A stretch of 7,437 nucleotides of DNA from Hyphomicrobiales bacterium (GCA_017304275.1 JAFKKW010000415.1:1-7437), one strand, 5' to 3'. Shown: positions 1-5,320, counted from the stretch's first letter. The notes: a model not told the origin generated them from the sequence alone. Numbers and translations are program-made.

Positions 1-54
1 CGGGTCGGCGTACGCGCGGCGGACCGCGGCCCACGTCTCATCGTCGACCTGCAT
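1..54 (-). CDS. Possible 5' end of a minus-strand gene leaving the window on the left (18 codons)
   Basis: Read on the minus strand from an ATG at 54, the sequence stays open to the window edge and encodes MQVDDETWAAVRRAYADP. Seventeen of the 18 codons end in G or C, as expected for a gene in this GC-rich genome, and the composition (acidic start, W-xx-VR-xx-Y) looks like a real protein N-terminus. The W/VR/Y pattern resembles the first helix of some small helix-turn-helix proteins, but 18 residues cannot establish a family. No strong Shine-Dalgarno sequence precedes the ATG. If real, the gene is divergent from the penicillin-binding protein gene and shares the 55-486 region with it. A competing plus-strand reading of 1-108 is also open but has fewer GC-ending codons. 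Confidence 0.4.
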   Translation of the reverse strand, partial: MQVDDETWAAVRRAYADP

Positions 55-128
55 GCCGCCGCACCCGTTCCGCTGCCGGACGGGCCCCGTGCTGTCTTGT
101 TGTTGTGAAGGCGGCCCGCGCTATCGAT

Positions 129-141
129 GTGTCAGTGACAC
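129..141. promoter_or_regulatory. Perfect 13-bp palindrome, possible operator
   Basis: GTGTCA-g-TGACAC is a perfect 6+6 inverted repeat around one central base. It lies between the possible minus-strand gene start (54) and the AT-rich promoter region. A short perfect dyad in a divergent intergenic region is typical of a dimeric repressor site, but I cannot name the regulator. Confidence 0.35.
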
Positions 142-187
142 TCTGCGAGCCATACTGAAATACTATCGATCGACCGTTGCGCTGTCA

Positions 188-209
188 ATAACAAATCCGA
201 TCTTGTTAT
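188..209. promoter_or_regulatory. ATAACAA-N8-TTGTTAT dyad, possible operator
   Basis: Two perfect 7-bp arms are separated by 8 bp, putting the arm centres about 15 bp apart. They sit inside the AT-rich block, 37 bp before the TATACT motif. The spacing would suit a dimeric DNA-binding protein. As RNA the stem would be weak (mostly A-U pairs) and no U-tract follows, so an operator is more likely than a terminator. Confidence 0.35.
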
Positions 210-245
210 CAGTTTGTTTTGTTACACTCTAAAATGACTATAGGC

Positions 246-251
246 TATACT
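246..251 (+). promoter_or_regulatory. Possible -10 element (TATACT) for the penicillin-binding protein gene
   Basis: TATACT matches the sigma-70-type TATAAT at five of six positions and lies in the AT-rich block upstream of the plus-strand genes. No good -35 hexamer sits at 16-18 bp; the nearest TTGTTA (219-224) is 21 bp away. Weak -35 elements are common in alphaproteobacteria. Transcription from here would give a leader of more than 200 nt before the TTG at 487. Confidence 0.3.
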
Positions 252-293
252 TATTTCTATTCAACACGCCAGAGTATCCGACCCGGACACAGC

Positions 294-340
294 GGGGATA
301 ACTTCTCCGCGCTGCGCAGCCCGCGCGTGCGGAGATCCCC
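294..340 (+). other. Long bulged stem-loop in the leader
   Basis: GGGGAT (294-299) pairs with ATCCCC (335-340), and CTCCGC (305-310) pairs with GCGGAG (329-334). This makes a 12-bp GC-rich stem with a single 5-nt bulge (300-304) on one side. The apical region contains the 10-bp palindrome GCTGCGCAGC (311-320). No T-run follows, so it is a poor intrinsic terminator and looks more like a structured leader element. A smaller hairpin, GGCG-CAAG-CGCC (349-360), follows directly. Confidence 0.45.
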
Positions 341-418
341 TTACAAGTGGCGCAAGCGCCTTCCGGCAGCCGCATAAATAACCATAATGCCCTGGTGATT
401 TGAGTCCGGGAGGCTGCA

Positions 419-442
419 TCGGGGCGGTGCCTGCTGCCCCGG
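419..442 (+). other. Stem-loop just upstream of the probable start codon
   Basis: CGGGGC (420-425) pairs with GCCCCG (436-441) around a 10-nt loop, extended by a T-G wobble. It lies 45 nt before the TTG at 487. This position favours an untranslated, structured leader over translation from the TTG at 400. Confidence 0.4.
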
Positions 443-486
443 CGCTGGTCGTCGTTCGATCACATCAGAATATCGGGGCTGACACG

Positions 487-2757
487 TTGAGCGACTGGTT
501 CTTCAAGCGCGGCCGGCGCGAGGGCATCGACTGGATGGCCCTCGATTCAAAGCTCGACTCCTCGTTTTCGGAGTTCTGGTCGCGCTGCAAGGATCTGTGG
601 GACGCGGGCTCGAGCTTCTTTGCGCGCTTCAAGCTGACGGGATGGCGTCGCCTGCTCAACGAGGGCGCATCGGAGGCGTTCTCCCTCACCGTCGGCGGCA
701 TGTTCGTTCTCTACGCGCTGGCGCTGCCGGCGTTCCTCGATTTCGACGAAGGCCGTTTCCTCACCGGCAAGTACAGCGTCAAGTTCCTGGACGCGGCCGG
801 CAACGAGATCGGCCAGCGCGGCATCCTGCACAACGACGCGGTGCCGCTCGAGGAGATCCCGGACGCGGTGATCAAGGCGACGCTCGCCACCGAAGACCGC
901 CGCTTCTTCGAGCACTTCGGCATCGACGTGCTCGGCACGGCGCGCGCGCTGGTCGAGAACCTGCGCGCCAACTACGTGGTGCAGGGCGGCTCGTCGCTCT
1001 CCCAGCAGCTCGCCAAGAACCTGTTCCTGTCGTCGGAGCGTTCGCTCGACCGCAAGATCAAGGAAGCGTTCCTGGCGCTGCTGCTCGAAACGCGTTTCAC
1101 CAAGCGCGAGATCCTCAAGCTCTACCTCGACCGCGCCTACCTCGGCGGCGGCGCGTTCGGCGTCGAGGCGGCTTCCCAGTTCTACTTCGGCAAGTCGGTG
1201 CGGGAAGTGAACCTCGCCGAGGCGGCGCTGCTCGCCGGTCTTTACAAGGCGCCGACGACCTACGCGCCGCACGTCAACCTGCCGGCGTCGCGCGCGCGCA
1301 CGAACGTCGTGCTGGACAATCTGGTCGAAGCCGGCTTCTACACGCCGGCGCAGGTGCTGGAAGCGCGGTTGCATCCGGCGCAGATCGTCGAGACGCGCGC
1401 CACCACCAGCCCGGACTGGTTCCTCGACTACGCCTTCGAGGAGGTGCAGCGGCTGGCCGAGGGCAAGAACCAGTACGTGCTGACGGCGCGCACGACCATC
1501 GACCTCACCATGCAGAAGCAGGCCGACGAGGCGATGATCACGTTCCTCAAGCAGAAAGGGCGCGGGCTCAGGATCAACTCCGGGGCGCTGGTCGCGCTCG
1601 AGACGGACGGGGCCGTGCGCGCGCTCGTCGGCGGGCCGGACTATGGCGAGAGCCAGTTCAATCGCGCCACCCATGCCCGCCGCCAGCCGGGCTCGTCGTT
1701 CAAGATCTATGTCTATGCCGCCGCCCTCGAGAACGGCTACACGCCAACGACCGTTGTGCGCGATTCCTCGCGCTCGTGCGGCCGGTGGCATCCGCAGAAC
1801 TACGGCGGCAGCCACGGCAGCGGCGCGCGCATGCCGCTGTGGATGGCGCTCGCCAAATCTCTCAACACCGTCGCCGCCGAGCTATCGTTCGCGGTCGGGC
1901 GCGAGAAGGTGATCGAGATGACGCAACGGCTCGGCATCACCGGCATCCGCAAATCCTGCTCGATGGCGCTCGGCGACTACGGCATCCCGCCGATCGAGCA
2001 TGCGGGCGGCGTGGCGACGTTCGCCAACGGCGGCAAGGACGCGCGGCCCTACGCCATTCTCGACCTGGTCAATTCCCGGGGCGAACTGGTGTACAGCCGC
2101 GAGCGCGACGAACCCGAGCCGGCGCAGCTCGTGTCCACCAAGGTCGCCGAAGGCATGATGCAGATGATGCAGAAGGTGGTGACCGACGGCACGGCGCAGC
2201 GCGCGGCGCTCGATTTCACCAACGTGGTCGGCAAGACGGGCACCAGCTCCGGCCCGAAGGACGTCTGGTTCGTCGGTGCCACCGGCAAATACGTGGGCGT
2301 GGTCTGGCTCGGCAACGACGACAACCGGCCGATGGCGCACGGCAACACGGGCGGACAGCTCGCCGCGCCGCTCTGGCAATCGTTCATGTCGGTGGCGCAT
2401 CGCGACATGAATATTCCGACCTTGCCCGGCCTGCAGCCGCATCCGGTGCAGGTGGCCGAGCAGCAGCGCATTGCGCAGCTCAAGCTCACGAACCCGGCCG
2501 CGGCGGCTGCCGAGCTCGGCGCCTCGAAGCCGCAGTCGCTGACCATGACCGAGCCCGCGCGCGAAGCCGTGAAGCGCATTACGTCGGCGCTGCGCAAAGC
2601 CGCGGGAGTGGCGGAGCCGCCTCCCGCGCCGCCGACACCCGGCGAGCCTCCCGGCGACGGGCCTCCGCGCGGCAATCGCGCGGAAAGCCCGTCCCATCGC
2701 ACATTCGCCTCCGAAGCCAGCGGCCGCGACGCGCGCGCCGCACCCGCGGTTCCCTGA
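487..2757 (+). CDS. Class A penicillin-binding protein (PBP1A-type): peptidoglycan glycosyltransferase and transpeptidase
   Basis: This inner-membrane, bifunctional murein synthase polymerises lipid II and cross-links the stem peptides. Numbering is from the TTG at 487 (756 aa). A basic cytoplasmic tail is followed by one membrane segment (about 63-86). The GT51 domain comes next, with catalytic Glu136 in EDRRFFEHFG, then GGSSLSQQLAKNLFLS at 167-182 and the KREILKLYL motif. The transpeptidase domain has SSFK (Ser403/Lys406), SLN (458-460) and KTG (583-585), so both active sites look intact. The C-terminus (about 707-756) is a Pro/Gly/Ala-rich, probably disordered tail. It is shorter than E. 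coli PBP1A (850 aa), with a short linker between domains. The start is uncertain. TTG 487 has GGGG at 475-478 at a suitable distance; alternatives are TTG 400 (785 aa) and ATG 535. It is the first gene of the DUF1214/DUF1254 group. Which PBP1 paralogue it is cannot be told from the window. Confidence 0.93.
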   Translation: MSDWFFKRGRREGIDWMALDSKLDSSFSEFWSRCKDLWDAGSSFFARFKLTGWRRLLNEGASEAFSLTVGGMFVLYALALPAFLDFDEGRFLTGKYSVKFLDAAGNEIGQRGILHNDAVPLEEIPDAVIKATLATEDRRFFEHFGIDVLGTARALVENLRANYVVQGGSSLSQQLAKNLFLSSERSLDRKIKEAFLALLLETRFTKREILKLYLDRAYLGGGAFGVEAASQFYFGKSVREVNLAEAALLAGLYKAPTTYAPHVNLPASRARTNVVLDNLVEAGFYTPAQVLEARLHPAQIVETRATTSPDWFLDYAFEEVQRLAEGKNQYVLTARTTIDLTMQKQADEAMITFLKQKGRGLRINSGALVALETDGAVRALVGGPDYGESQFNRATHARRQPGSSFKIYVYAAALENGYTPTTVVRDSSRSCGRWHPQNYGGSHGSGARMPLWMALAKSLNTVAAELSFAVGREKVIEMTQRLGITGIRKSCSMALGDYGIPPIEHAGGVATFANGGKDARPYAILDLVNSRGELVYSRERDEPEPAQLVSTKVAEGMMQMMQKVVTDGTAQRAALDFTNVVGKTGTSSGPKDVWFVGATGKYVGVVWLGNDDNRPMAHGNTGGQLAAPLWQSFMSVAHRDMNIPTLPGLQPHPVQVAEQQRIAQLKLTNPAAAAAELGASKPQSLTMTEPAREAVKRITSALRKAAGVAEPPPAPPTPGEPPGDGPPRGNRAESPSHRTFASEASGRDARAAPAVP

Positions 2758-2760
2758 TCC

Positions 2761-3429
2761 ATGCTCGCAGCCAGCTCGTTCCGCTCCCTCACCTCGCTCA
2801 ACTTCATGAGCTTCACGCTGCACCGGCTCCGGAAGCGGCTCGTGGTGCTGATCGGCTATACGACCGACTGGGCGCTGTTCATCGGCGTCGTGCTGATCCT
2901 CGGGCTGGGCTCGAGCTGGTACATGATCGAGCGCGGCTCGTCGCTCACGACGATCACGGCCGGCCCATGGGTCTCGTGGAAATCAGCCGGACGGCCCGAT
3001 GCCGATCCCTACACGCGCGCGCATGAAGCCCGGCTCGGCGTCCTTCCGCTCAGCACCAGCGTCTCGCACACGTTCATTGCGCGCACGGATAGCGACGGAC
3101 GCGCGCTGCACTCGTCGTGCGACTACGTGATCGAAGGACGCGAAGCGCCGAACTTCTGGTGGAGCCTCACGGTGTTCGATGCCAGCGGGCGGCTGATCCC
3201 GAACGTCCTGGGGCGATCGGCCTTTACCAGCGATACGATGGCCATCAATCCCGACGGCAGCTACGCGGCGACGCTTTCGCGCGACGCGCATGCCGGCAAC
3301 TGGCTTCCGACCGGCGGCGCCGGGCGCCTCGCCCTCGCCTTCACGGTGCTCGACCTCGGCACGCGCGTAGTGGCGCAGGACGGCGATATCGAGGGCCTGG
3401 CTCCGGCCATCACGCGCAAGGGGTGCTGA
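2761..3429 (+). CDS. Membrane-anchored DUF1214-domain protein
   Basis: A 222-aa protein with a basic N-terminus, one membrane segment (about 36-56) and a C-terminal domain on the far side of the membrane. The domain carries the hallmarks of DUF1214: a Y-x-I-x-G-x-x-P stretch, WWSLTVFDASGRLIPN (133-148), an R-x-x-F stretch, a DG-S-Y strand and NWLPTGGAGRL (180-190). Its biochemical role is unknown; DUF1214 often occurs fused to DUF1254, whereas here the partner is a separate downstream gene. The ATG lies three bases after the preceding TGA, in the same reading frame, and has no clear Shine-Dalgarno site, so translation is probably coupled to the penicillin-binding protein. An internal ATG at 2806 (207 aa) is a reasonable alternative start. 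Confidence 0.85.
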   Translation: MLAASSFRSLTSLNFMSFTLHRLRKRLVVLIGYTTDWALFIGVVLILGLGSSWYMIERGSSLTTITAGPWVSWKSAGRPDADPYTRAHEARLGVLPLSTSVSHTFIARTDSDGRALHSSCDYVIEGREAPNFWWSLTVFDASGRLIPNVLGRSAFTSDTMAINPDGSYAATLSRDAHAGNWLPTGGAGRLALAFTVLDLGTRVVAQDGDIEGLAPAITRKGC

Positions 3430-3476
3430 AGTGATTCCGTTCAAGGAGACTCGGCGGATCGATATGCGGATGCCTG

Positions 3477-3584
3477 TCTGGATCCCGGCCTGCGCCGGGA
3501 TGACGGAGAGGAGGCGGCGAGTGGCGGAGCAATCAAAACGTCACTCCGGCGGAGCCCGCGCCGGCGAAGGCCGGGGGCGGGAGT
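3477..3584. repeat. Two-armed palindromic intergenic repeat, copy A
   Basis: The left arm is a perfect hairpin, ATCCCGGC-CTGC-GCCGGGAT (3482-3501), followed by TGACG (3501-3505). After a 33-nt centre, the right arm starts CGTCACTCCGGCGGAGCC (3539-3556) and continues with a second hairpin around CCGGCGAAGGCCGG. TGACG and CGTCA pair with each other. The same two arms recur at 4289-4395 with a different centre. The element fills most of the gap between the DUF1214 and DUF1254 genes. It resembles the short GC-rich palindromic repeats scattered between genes in Hyphomicrobiales, and as RNA it could attenuate transcription or stabilise mRNA ends. Confidence 0.75.
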
Positions 3585-3644
3585 CTCGCCGCGCACCAAT
3601 CGAGATTGCGATACCTTCAACTCGATCGGAAAGGCGCTAGGGAG

Positions 3645-4238
3645 ATGCTCGGACGGCTCTGGGCGCGTGTCACCTCGATCAACATTCCTCTGACGGCGGC
3701 CGCGCTTTTCGCTGCCGCGATCCTGCACATCCTCGCCACCCTCGCCACCCCACATCTGATCCCTACCTCGGGCTACGGACGGCTGGCGGGCGAGCTTCCC
3801 GAGAACAAGATGCAGATCCTGCCGGCGGTGGCTCCCGATGCGCAGCCGCTGCCGTTCCTGTCGCCCGACGCGCGCTATGCCGTCTGCCGCTTCGACACCC
3901 GCAACGGGGCCGTGACGCTGTCGGCGGTGCTGCCCGATCCGGGCTGGGTGCTGGCGCTCTTCTCACCCGATGGCGACAACTTCTTCACCTCCGTCGCCTC
4001 GCCCGGCCAGCGTCCAGACGTTTCGCTGCTGCTGGTGCCCGGCGACGACAACTGGCGGTCGGGAGCCGGGAGCGCGGGGCCGGGCGTGGCGGTTACCCGC
4101 GAGGCGACGCTCACCATTCCCGCCAACGAGGGCATCGCCGTCATTCGCGCGCCGGACCGCGGGGAAGCGTATAATCCGCGCGCCATGGCGGAGCTCAAGC
4201 GCGCAGAGTGCAGCTATCGGCGTACGCGCGCGTTATAG
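3645..4238 (+). CDS. DUF1254-type membrane-anchored protein
   Basis: A 197-aa protein with an N-terminal membrane segment (about 13-35) and an exported C-terminal domain of the DUF1254 (COG5436-like) type. Typical features are the AVCRFDTRNGAVTLSAVLP strand region (79-97), GWVLALFSPDGDNFF (100-114) and a C-terminal ECSYRR. Function is unknown; it is the usual partner of DUF1214, in some proteins on one chain. Here the two genes are 215 bp apart, with a palindromic repeat between them. ATG 3645 is preferred: GGAAAGG ends 10 nt upstream, while AGGGAG directly abuts the ATG and is too close to serve. A TTG at 3606 would add 13 residues with no recognisable membrane-leader character. It probably belongs to the same transcription unit as the upstream genes. 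Confidence 0.82.
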   Translation: MLGRLWARVTSINIPLTAAALFAAAILHILATLATPHLIPTSGYGRLAGELPENKMQILPAVAPDAQPLPFLSPDARYAVCRFDTRNGAVTLSAVLPDPGWVLALFSPDGDNFFTSVASPGQRPDVSLLLVPGDDNWRSGAGSAGPGVAVTREATLTIPANEGIAVIRAPDRGEAYNPRAMAELKRAECSYRRTRAL

Positions 4239-4288
4239 GATCTCTCGGATCGGGATCGAACTGCCCGTGACGCGCGCCCTCGACGTAT

Positions 4289-4395
4289 CTGGGTCCCGGC
4301 CTGCGCCGGGATGACGTTTGCCAGGGAGAGCGGTTGCGCAAACGACGTCACTCCGGCGGAGCCTGCCCCGGCGAAGGCCGGGGGCCGGAGCCTGG
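4289..4395. repeat. Two-armed palindromic intergenic repeat, copy B
   Basis: Second copy of the element at 3477-3584. The left-arm hairpin TCCCGGC-CTGC-GCCGGGA (4294-4311) is identical to copy A and followed by TGACG. The right arm begins CGTCACTCCGGCGGAGCC (4346-4363) and continues CCGGCGAAGGCCGGGGG. The centre differs from copy A and has its own pairing, CGTTTGC (4315-4321) with GCAAACG (4338-4344). Conserved arms around a variable centre indicate that the arms are the maintained part. The two copies bracket the DUF1254 gene. Confidence 0.75.
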
Positions 4396-4430
4396 TGCCA
4401 TTCCGCCTTAGCCGGAATCGGTTCCTCCCC

Positions 4431-4446
4431 CTCACCCGCCGGTGAG
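4431..4446. other. Short hairpin in the convergent region
   Basis: CTCACC-CGCC-GGTGAG is a perfect 6-bp stem with a 4-nt loop, set in a C-rich, then GAGGCGAAGGG context that resembles another common GC-rich intergenic repeat. It may help end transcription in this convergent gap. No U-tract is present, so a Rho-independent role is doubtful. Confidence 0.35.
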
Positions 4447-4467
4447 AGGCGAAGGGTTGCGATAGAT

Positions 4468-4491
4468 TTAGGTGCGGCTGCTTCCACCTAA
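4468..4491. terminator. Possible bidirectional transcription terminator stem-loop
   Basis: TTAGGTG (4468-4474) and CACCTAA (4485-4491) form a 7-bp stem with a 10-nt loop between two convergent genes. Read on the plus strand the stem closes in CCTAA with no T-run; on the minus strand it is followed by a short AT stretch (AATCTATC). This is a weak candidate based mainly on its position. Confidence 0.25.
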
Positions 4492-4551
4492 GTCAGCGAT
4501 CGGTAGATCCGCCCAGACCGAACGACCTTAGCCGGTGCTCAGGCACGGATC

Positions 4552-4743
4552 TCAATCGTCGAGATCGAGGTGATCGCGGCGGCGGGCGCGGCGGCGTGGC
4601 TTGGCGGGTTCTTCCGCTTCGCTCCAGCGCTCGTAACGCACGCCCGGAAAGAGCACGATATCGGCGGTTGCCACCGCCTCGGTCTTCGCCGTCACCTGCC
4701 GCGACCCAAACGCCGGCTGCCTGAACTCCAGAATGCTGGCCAT
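4552..4743 (-). CDS. Small conserved-looking protein with IVLFPGVRYERW core, function unknown
   Basis: A 63-aa soluble protein with no signal or membrane segment. It opens MASILEFR, has a central ADIVLFPGVRYERW block (27-40), then a Glu/Ala linker, a strongly basic run (RRRARRR, about 50-56) and an acidic end (DHLDLDD). From memory, small proteins with an 'I-V-x-FPGVR-x-ER' core occur across Hyphomicrobiales next to unrelated genes; I know no function. The ATG at 4743 is preferred because GGGGGA precedes it at a good distance; an ATG at 4764 would add seven residues and has GAGAGG directly against it. A perfect CtrA-type box (4843-4858) lies 100 bp upstream, which suggests cell-cycle-controlled expression. 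The alternating basic and acidic tail could bind nucleic acid or a protein, but that is a guess. Confidence 0.7.
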   Translation of the reverse strand: MASILEFRQPAFGSRQVTAKTEAVATADIVLFPGVRYERWSEAEEPAKPRRRARRRDHLDLDD

Positions 4744-4842
4744 GTCATCCCCCGTGCCGTGCATCCTCTCATCTGATCCGCCCGATTCCCTCTTCGGGCT
4801 TCCGCGTAAAGTCGCGGATGCATCGATGGGCTGCTGCTTTGG

Positions 4843-4858
4843 TTAACAAAAGGTTAAC
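4843..4858. promoter_or_regulatory. Perfect CtrA-type box upstream of the 63-aa protein gene
   Basis: TTAA-CAAAAGG-TTAAC matches the full CtrA consensus TTAA-N7-TTAA(C) exactly, and reading the minus strand also gives TTAA-N7-TTAAC. CtrA is the master cell-cycle response regulator of alphaproteobacteria. The site lies 100 bp upstream of the ATG at 4743 and past the 3' end of the DUF1491 gene, so it should serve the 63-aa gene. A CcrM-type GANTC site (GATTC, 4784-4788) lies between box and start. Confidence 0.7.
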
Positions 4859-4906
4859 GACGCGCATCGGCGGCGCTTGGTGGAGGGCAGGCGTGTCCGC
4901 GAAGCC

Positions 4907-5254
4907 TCAGATATCGGCCAGCCAGCCTTCGAGACCGTGGGCGCCGTCGCGGGACTCGACCTCGATGATCCAGAGGTCGGGGTCGGTGCGGACCTCGCGC
5001 TCGAGCACGCCGTCCACCTCGGCATCGGGACGGGCGAGCCCCTTGAAGGAAGCAGTCCAACGCCGGTCCGTCTCGGTGCCCGAAAGGCTCGCCGGGGCGG
5101 GGCCGAACAAATACGACGTACCGTCGAGGCGGTTGATGCGGATGTAGATCGCCCCTGCGTCGTCGTCGCCGTGGCGAACGACGTAGGCTTGCCGGCCGTC
5201 GACCGACGACCGGCGCACGTAAGCCTTGACCCAGATCTCGGATTTGAGCCGCAT
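4907..5254 (-). CDS. DUF1491 family protein
   Basis: A 115-aa soluble protein matching DUF1491 over its full length. It begins MRLKSEIWVKAYVRRSSVDG, continues with YVVRHGDDDAGAIYIRINRLDG (24-45) and SYLFGPAP (47-54), and ends with DPDLWIIEVESRDG (91-104). The family is a short, single-domain protein of alphaproteobacteria with no established biochemical function. There is no signal peptide. GAAGG precedes the ATG by 8 nt, supporting this start. It lies 66 bp downstream of the peptidoglycan-binding gene on the same strand, with no obvious terminator between, so the two are probably co-transcribed from the promoter near 6068-6083. Confidence 0.88.
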   Translation of the reverse strand: MRLKSEIWVKAYVRRSSVDGRQAYVVRHGDDDAGAIYIRINRLDGTSYLFGPAPASLSGTETDRRWTASFKGLARPDAEVDGVLEREVRTDPDLWIIEVESRDGAHGLEGWLADI

Positions 5255-5320
5255 CTTTCCGGCCTTCGTGGAGGGCGTCCCGGTTGCAGGGCGGACGCAC
5301 GCTCGCGGACGGAGCGGCGT

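Larger units (their letters stand above)
55..486. other. 432-bp non-coding leader upstream of the penicillin-binding protein gene
   Basis: I see no convincing gene here. Positions about 140-270 are strikingly AT-rich for this genome and probably hold promoter and operator DNA. They contain or adjoin a 13-bp palindrome (129-141), a repeated CTATCGAT (121-128 and 163-170), a 7+7 dyad (188-209) and a -10-like TATACT (246-251). Positions 290-445 switch to GC-rich DNA with several strong stem-loops, which suggests a structured 5' untranslated region. A reading frame continuous with the penicillin-binding protein is open from a TTG at 400, but the hairpin inside it and the lack of a ribosome site argue that it is untranslated. 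Confidence 0.55.
4239..4551. other. Convergent 313-bp intergenic region rich in hairpins, no gene
   Basis: No believable gene. The region separates a plus-strand gene ending at 4238 from a minus-strand gene ending at 4552. It holds repeat copy B (4289-4395), an ATTCCG/CGGAAT dyad (about 4400-4417), CTCACC-CGCC-GGTGAG (4431-4446) and TTAGGTG/CACCTAA (4468-4491). Any of these could end transcription from either side, though none has a convincing T-tract. Short open frames across it encode runs such as VIPAQAGTQ, which come from the repeat and are not evidence for genes. Confidence 0.6.

Noticed and set aside
1..108. Open plus-strand frame ending at TGA 106-108 (…RLIVDLHAAAPV…LLL)
   Set aside because: It could be the tail of an upstream gene, but only 27 of 35 codons end in G/C, it is Arg/Pro/Ala-rich and it ends in a CTTGTTGTTG run. 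The overlapping minus-strand frame has better codon bias. Sequence to the left would settle it.
387..398. Three-codon ATG-CCC-TGG-TGA mini-frame before the penicillin-binding protein
   Set aside because: Too short to support as a leader peptide, and it has no ribosome site.
290..480. Possible 6S-like or other known small RNA in the leader
   Set aside because: The stems are separate hairpins, not one long stem with a central bubble, and I recognise no family consensus; kept only as a structured leader.
547..1815. Long minus-strand open frame (422 aa) opposite the penicillin-binding protein gene
   Set aside because: It is Arg/Glu/Leu-rich with no recognisable domain and lies fully opposite a gene with intact motifs; it is a by-product of high GC at third codon positions.
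597..3026. 809-aa plus-strand open frame overlapping the penicillin-binding protein and DUF1214 genes
   Set aside because: Extremely Arg/Ala-rich shifted-frame translation of two well-supported genes; no domain.
3431..3640. 69-aa plus-strand frame containing WIPACAGMTE
   Set aside because: This peptide is the translation of palindromic repeat copy A; such strings are frequent false gene calls in genomes with this repeat.
4214..4435. 73-aa minus-strand frame containing VIPAQAGTQ
   Set aside because: Translation of palindromic repeat copy B, not a gene.
4548..4566. GATCTC-N7-GAGATC hairpin at the end of the 63-aa protein gene as a terminator
   Set aside because: It overlaps the last codons and stop and has no T-tract; probably a coincidence of the Asp/Leu codons.
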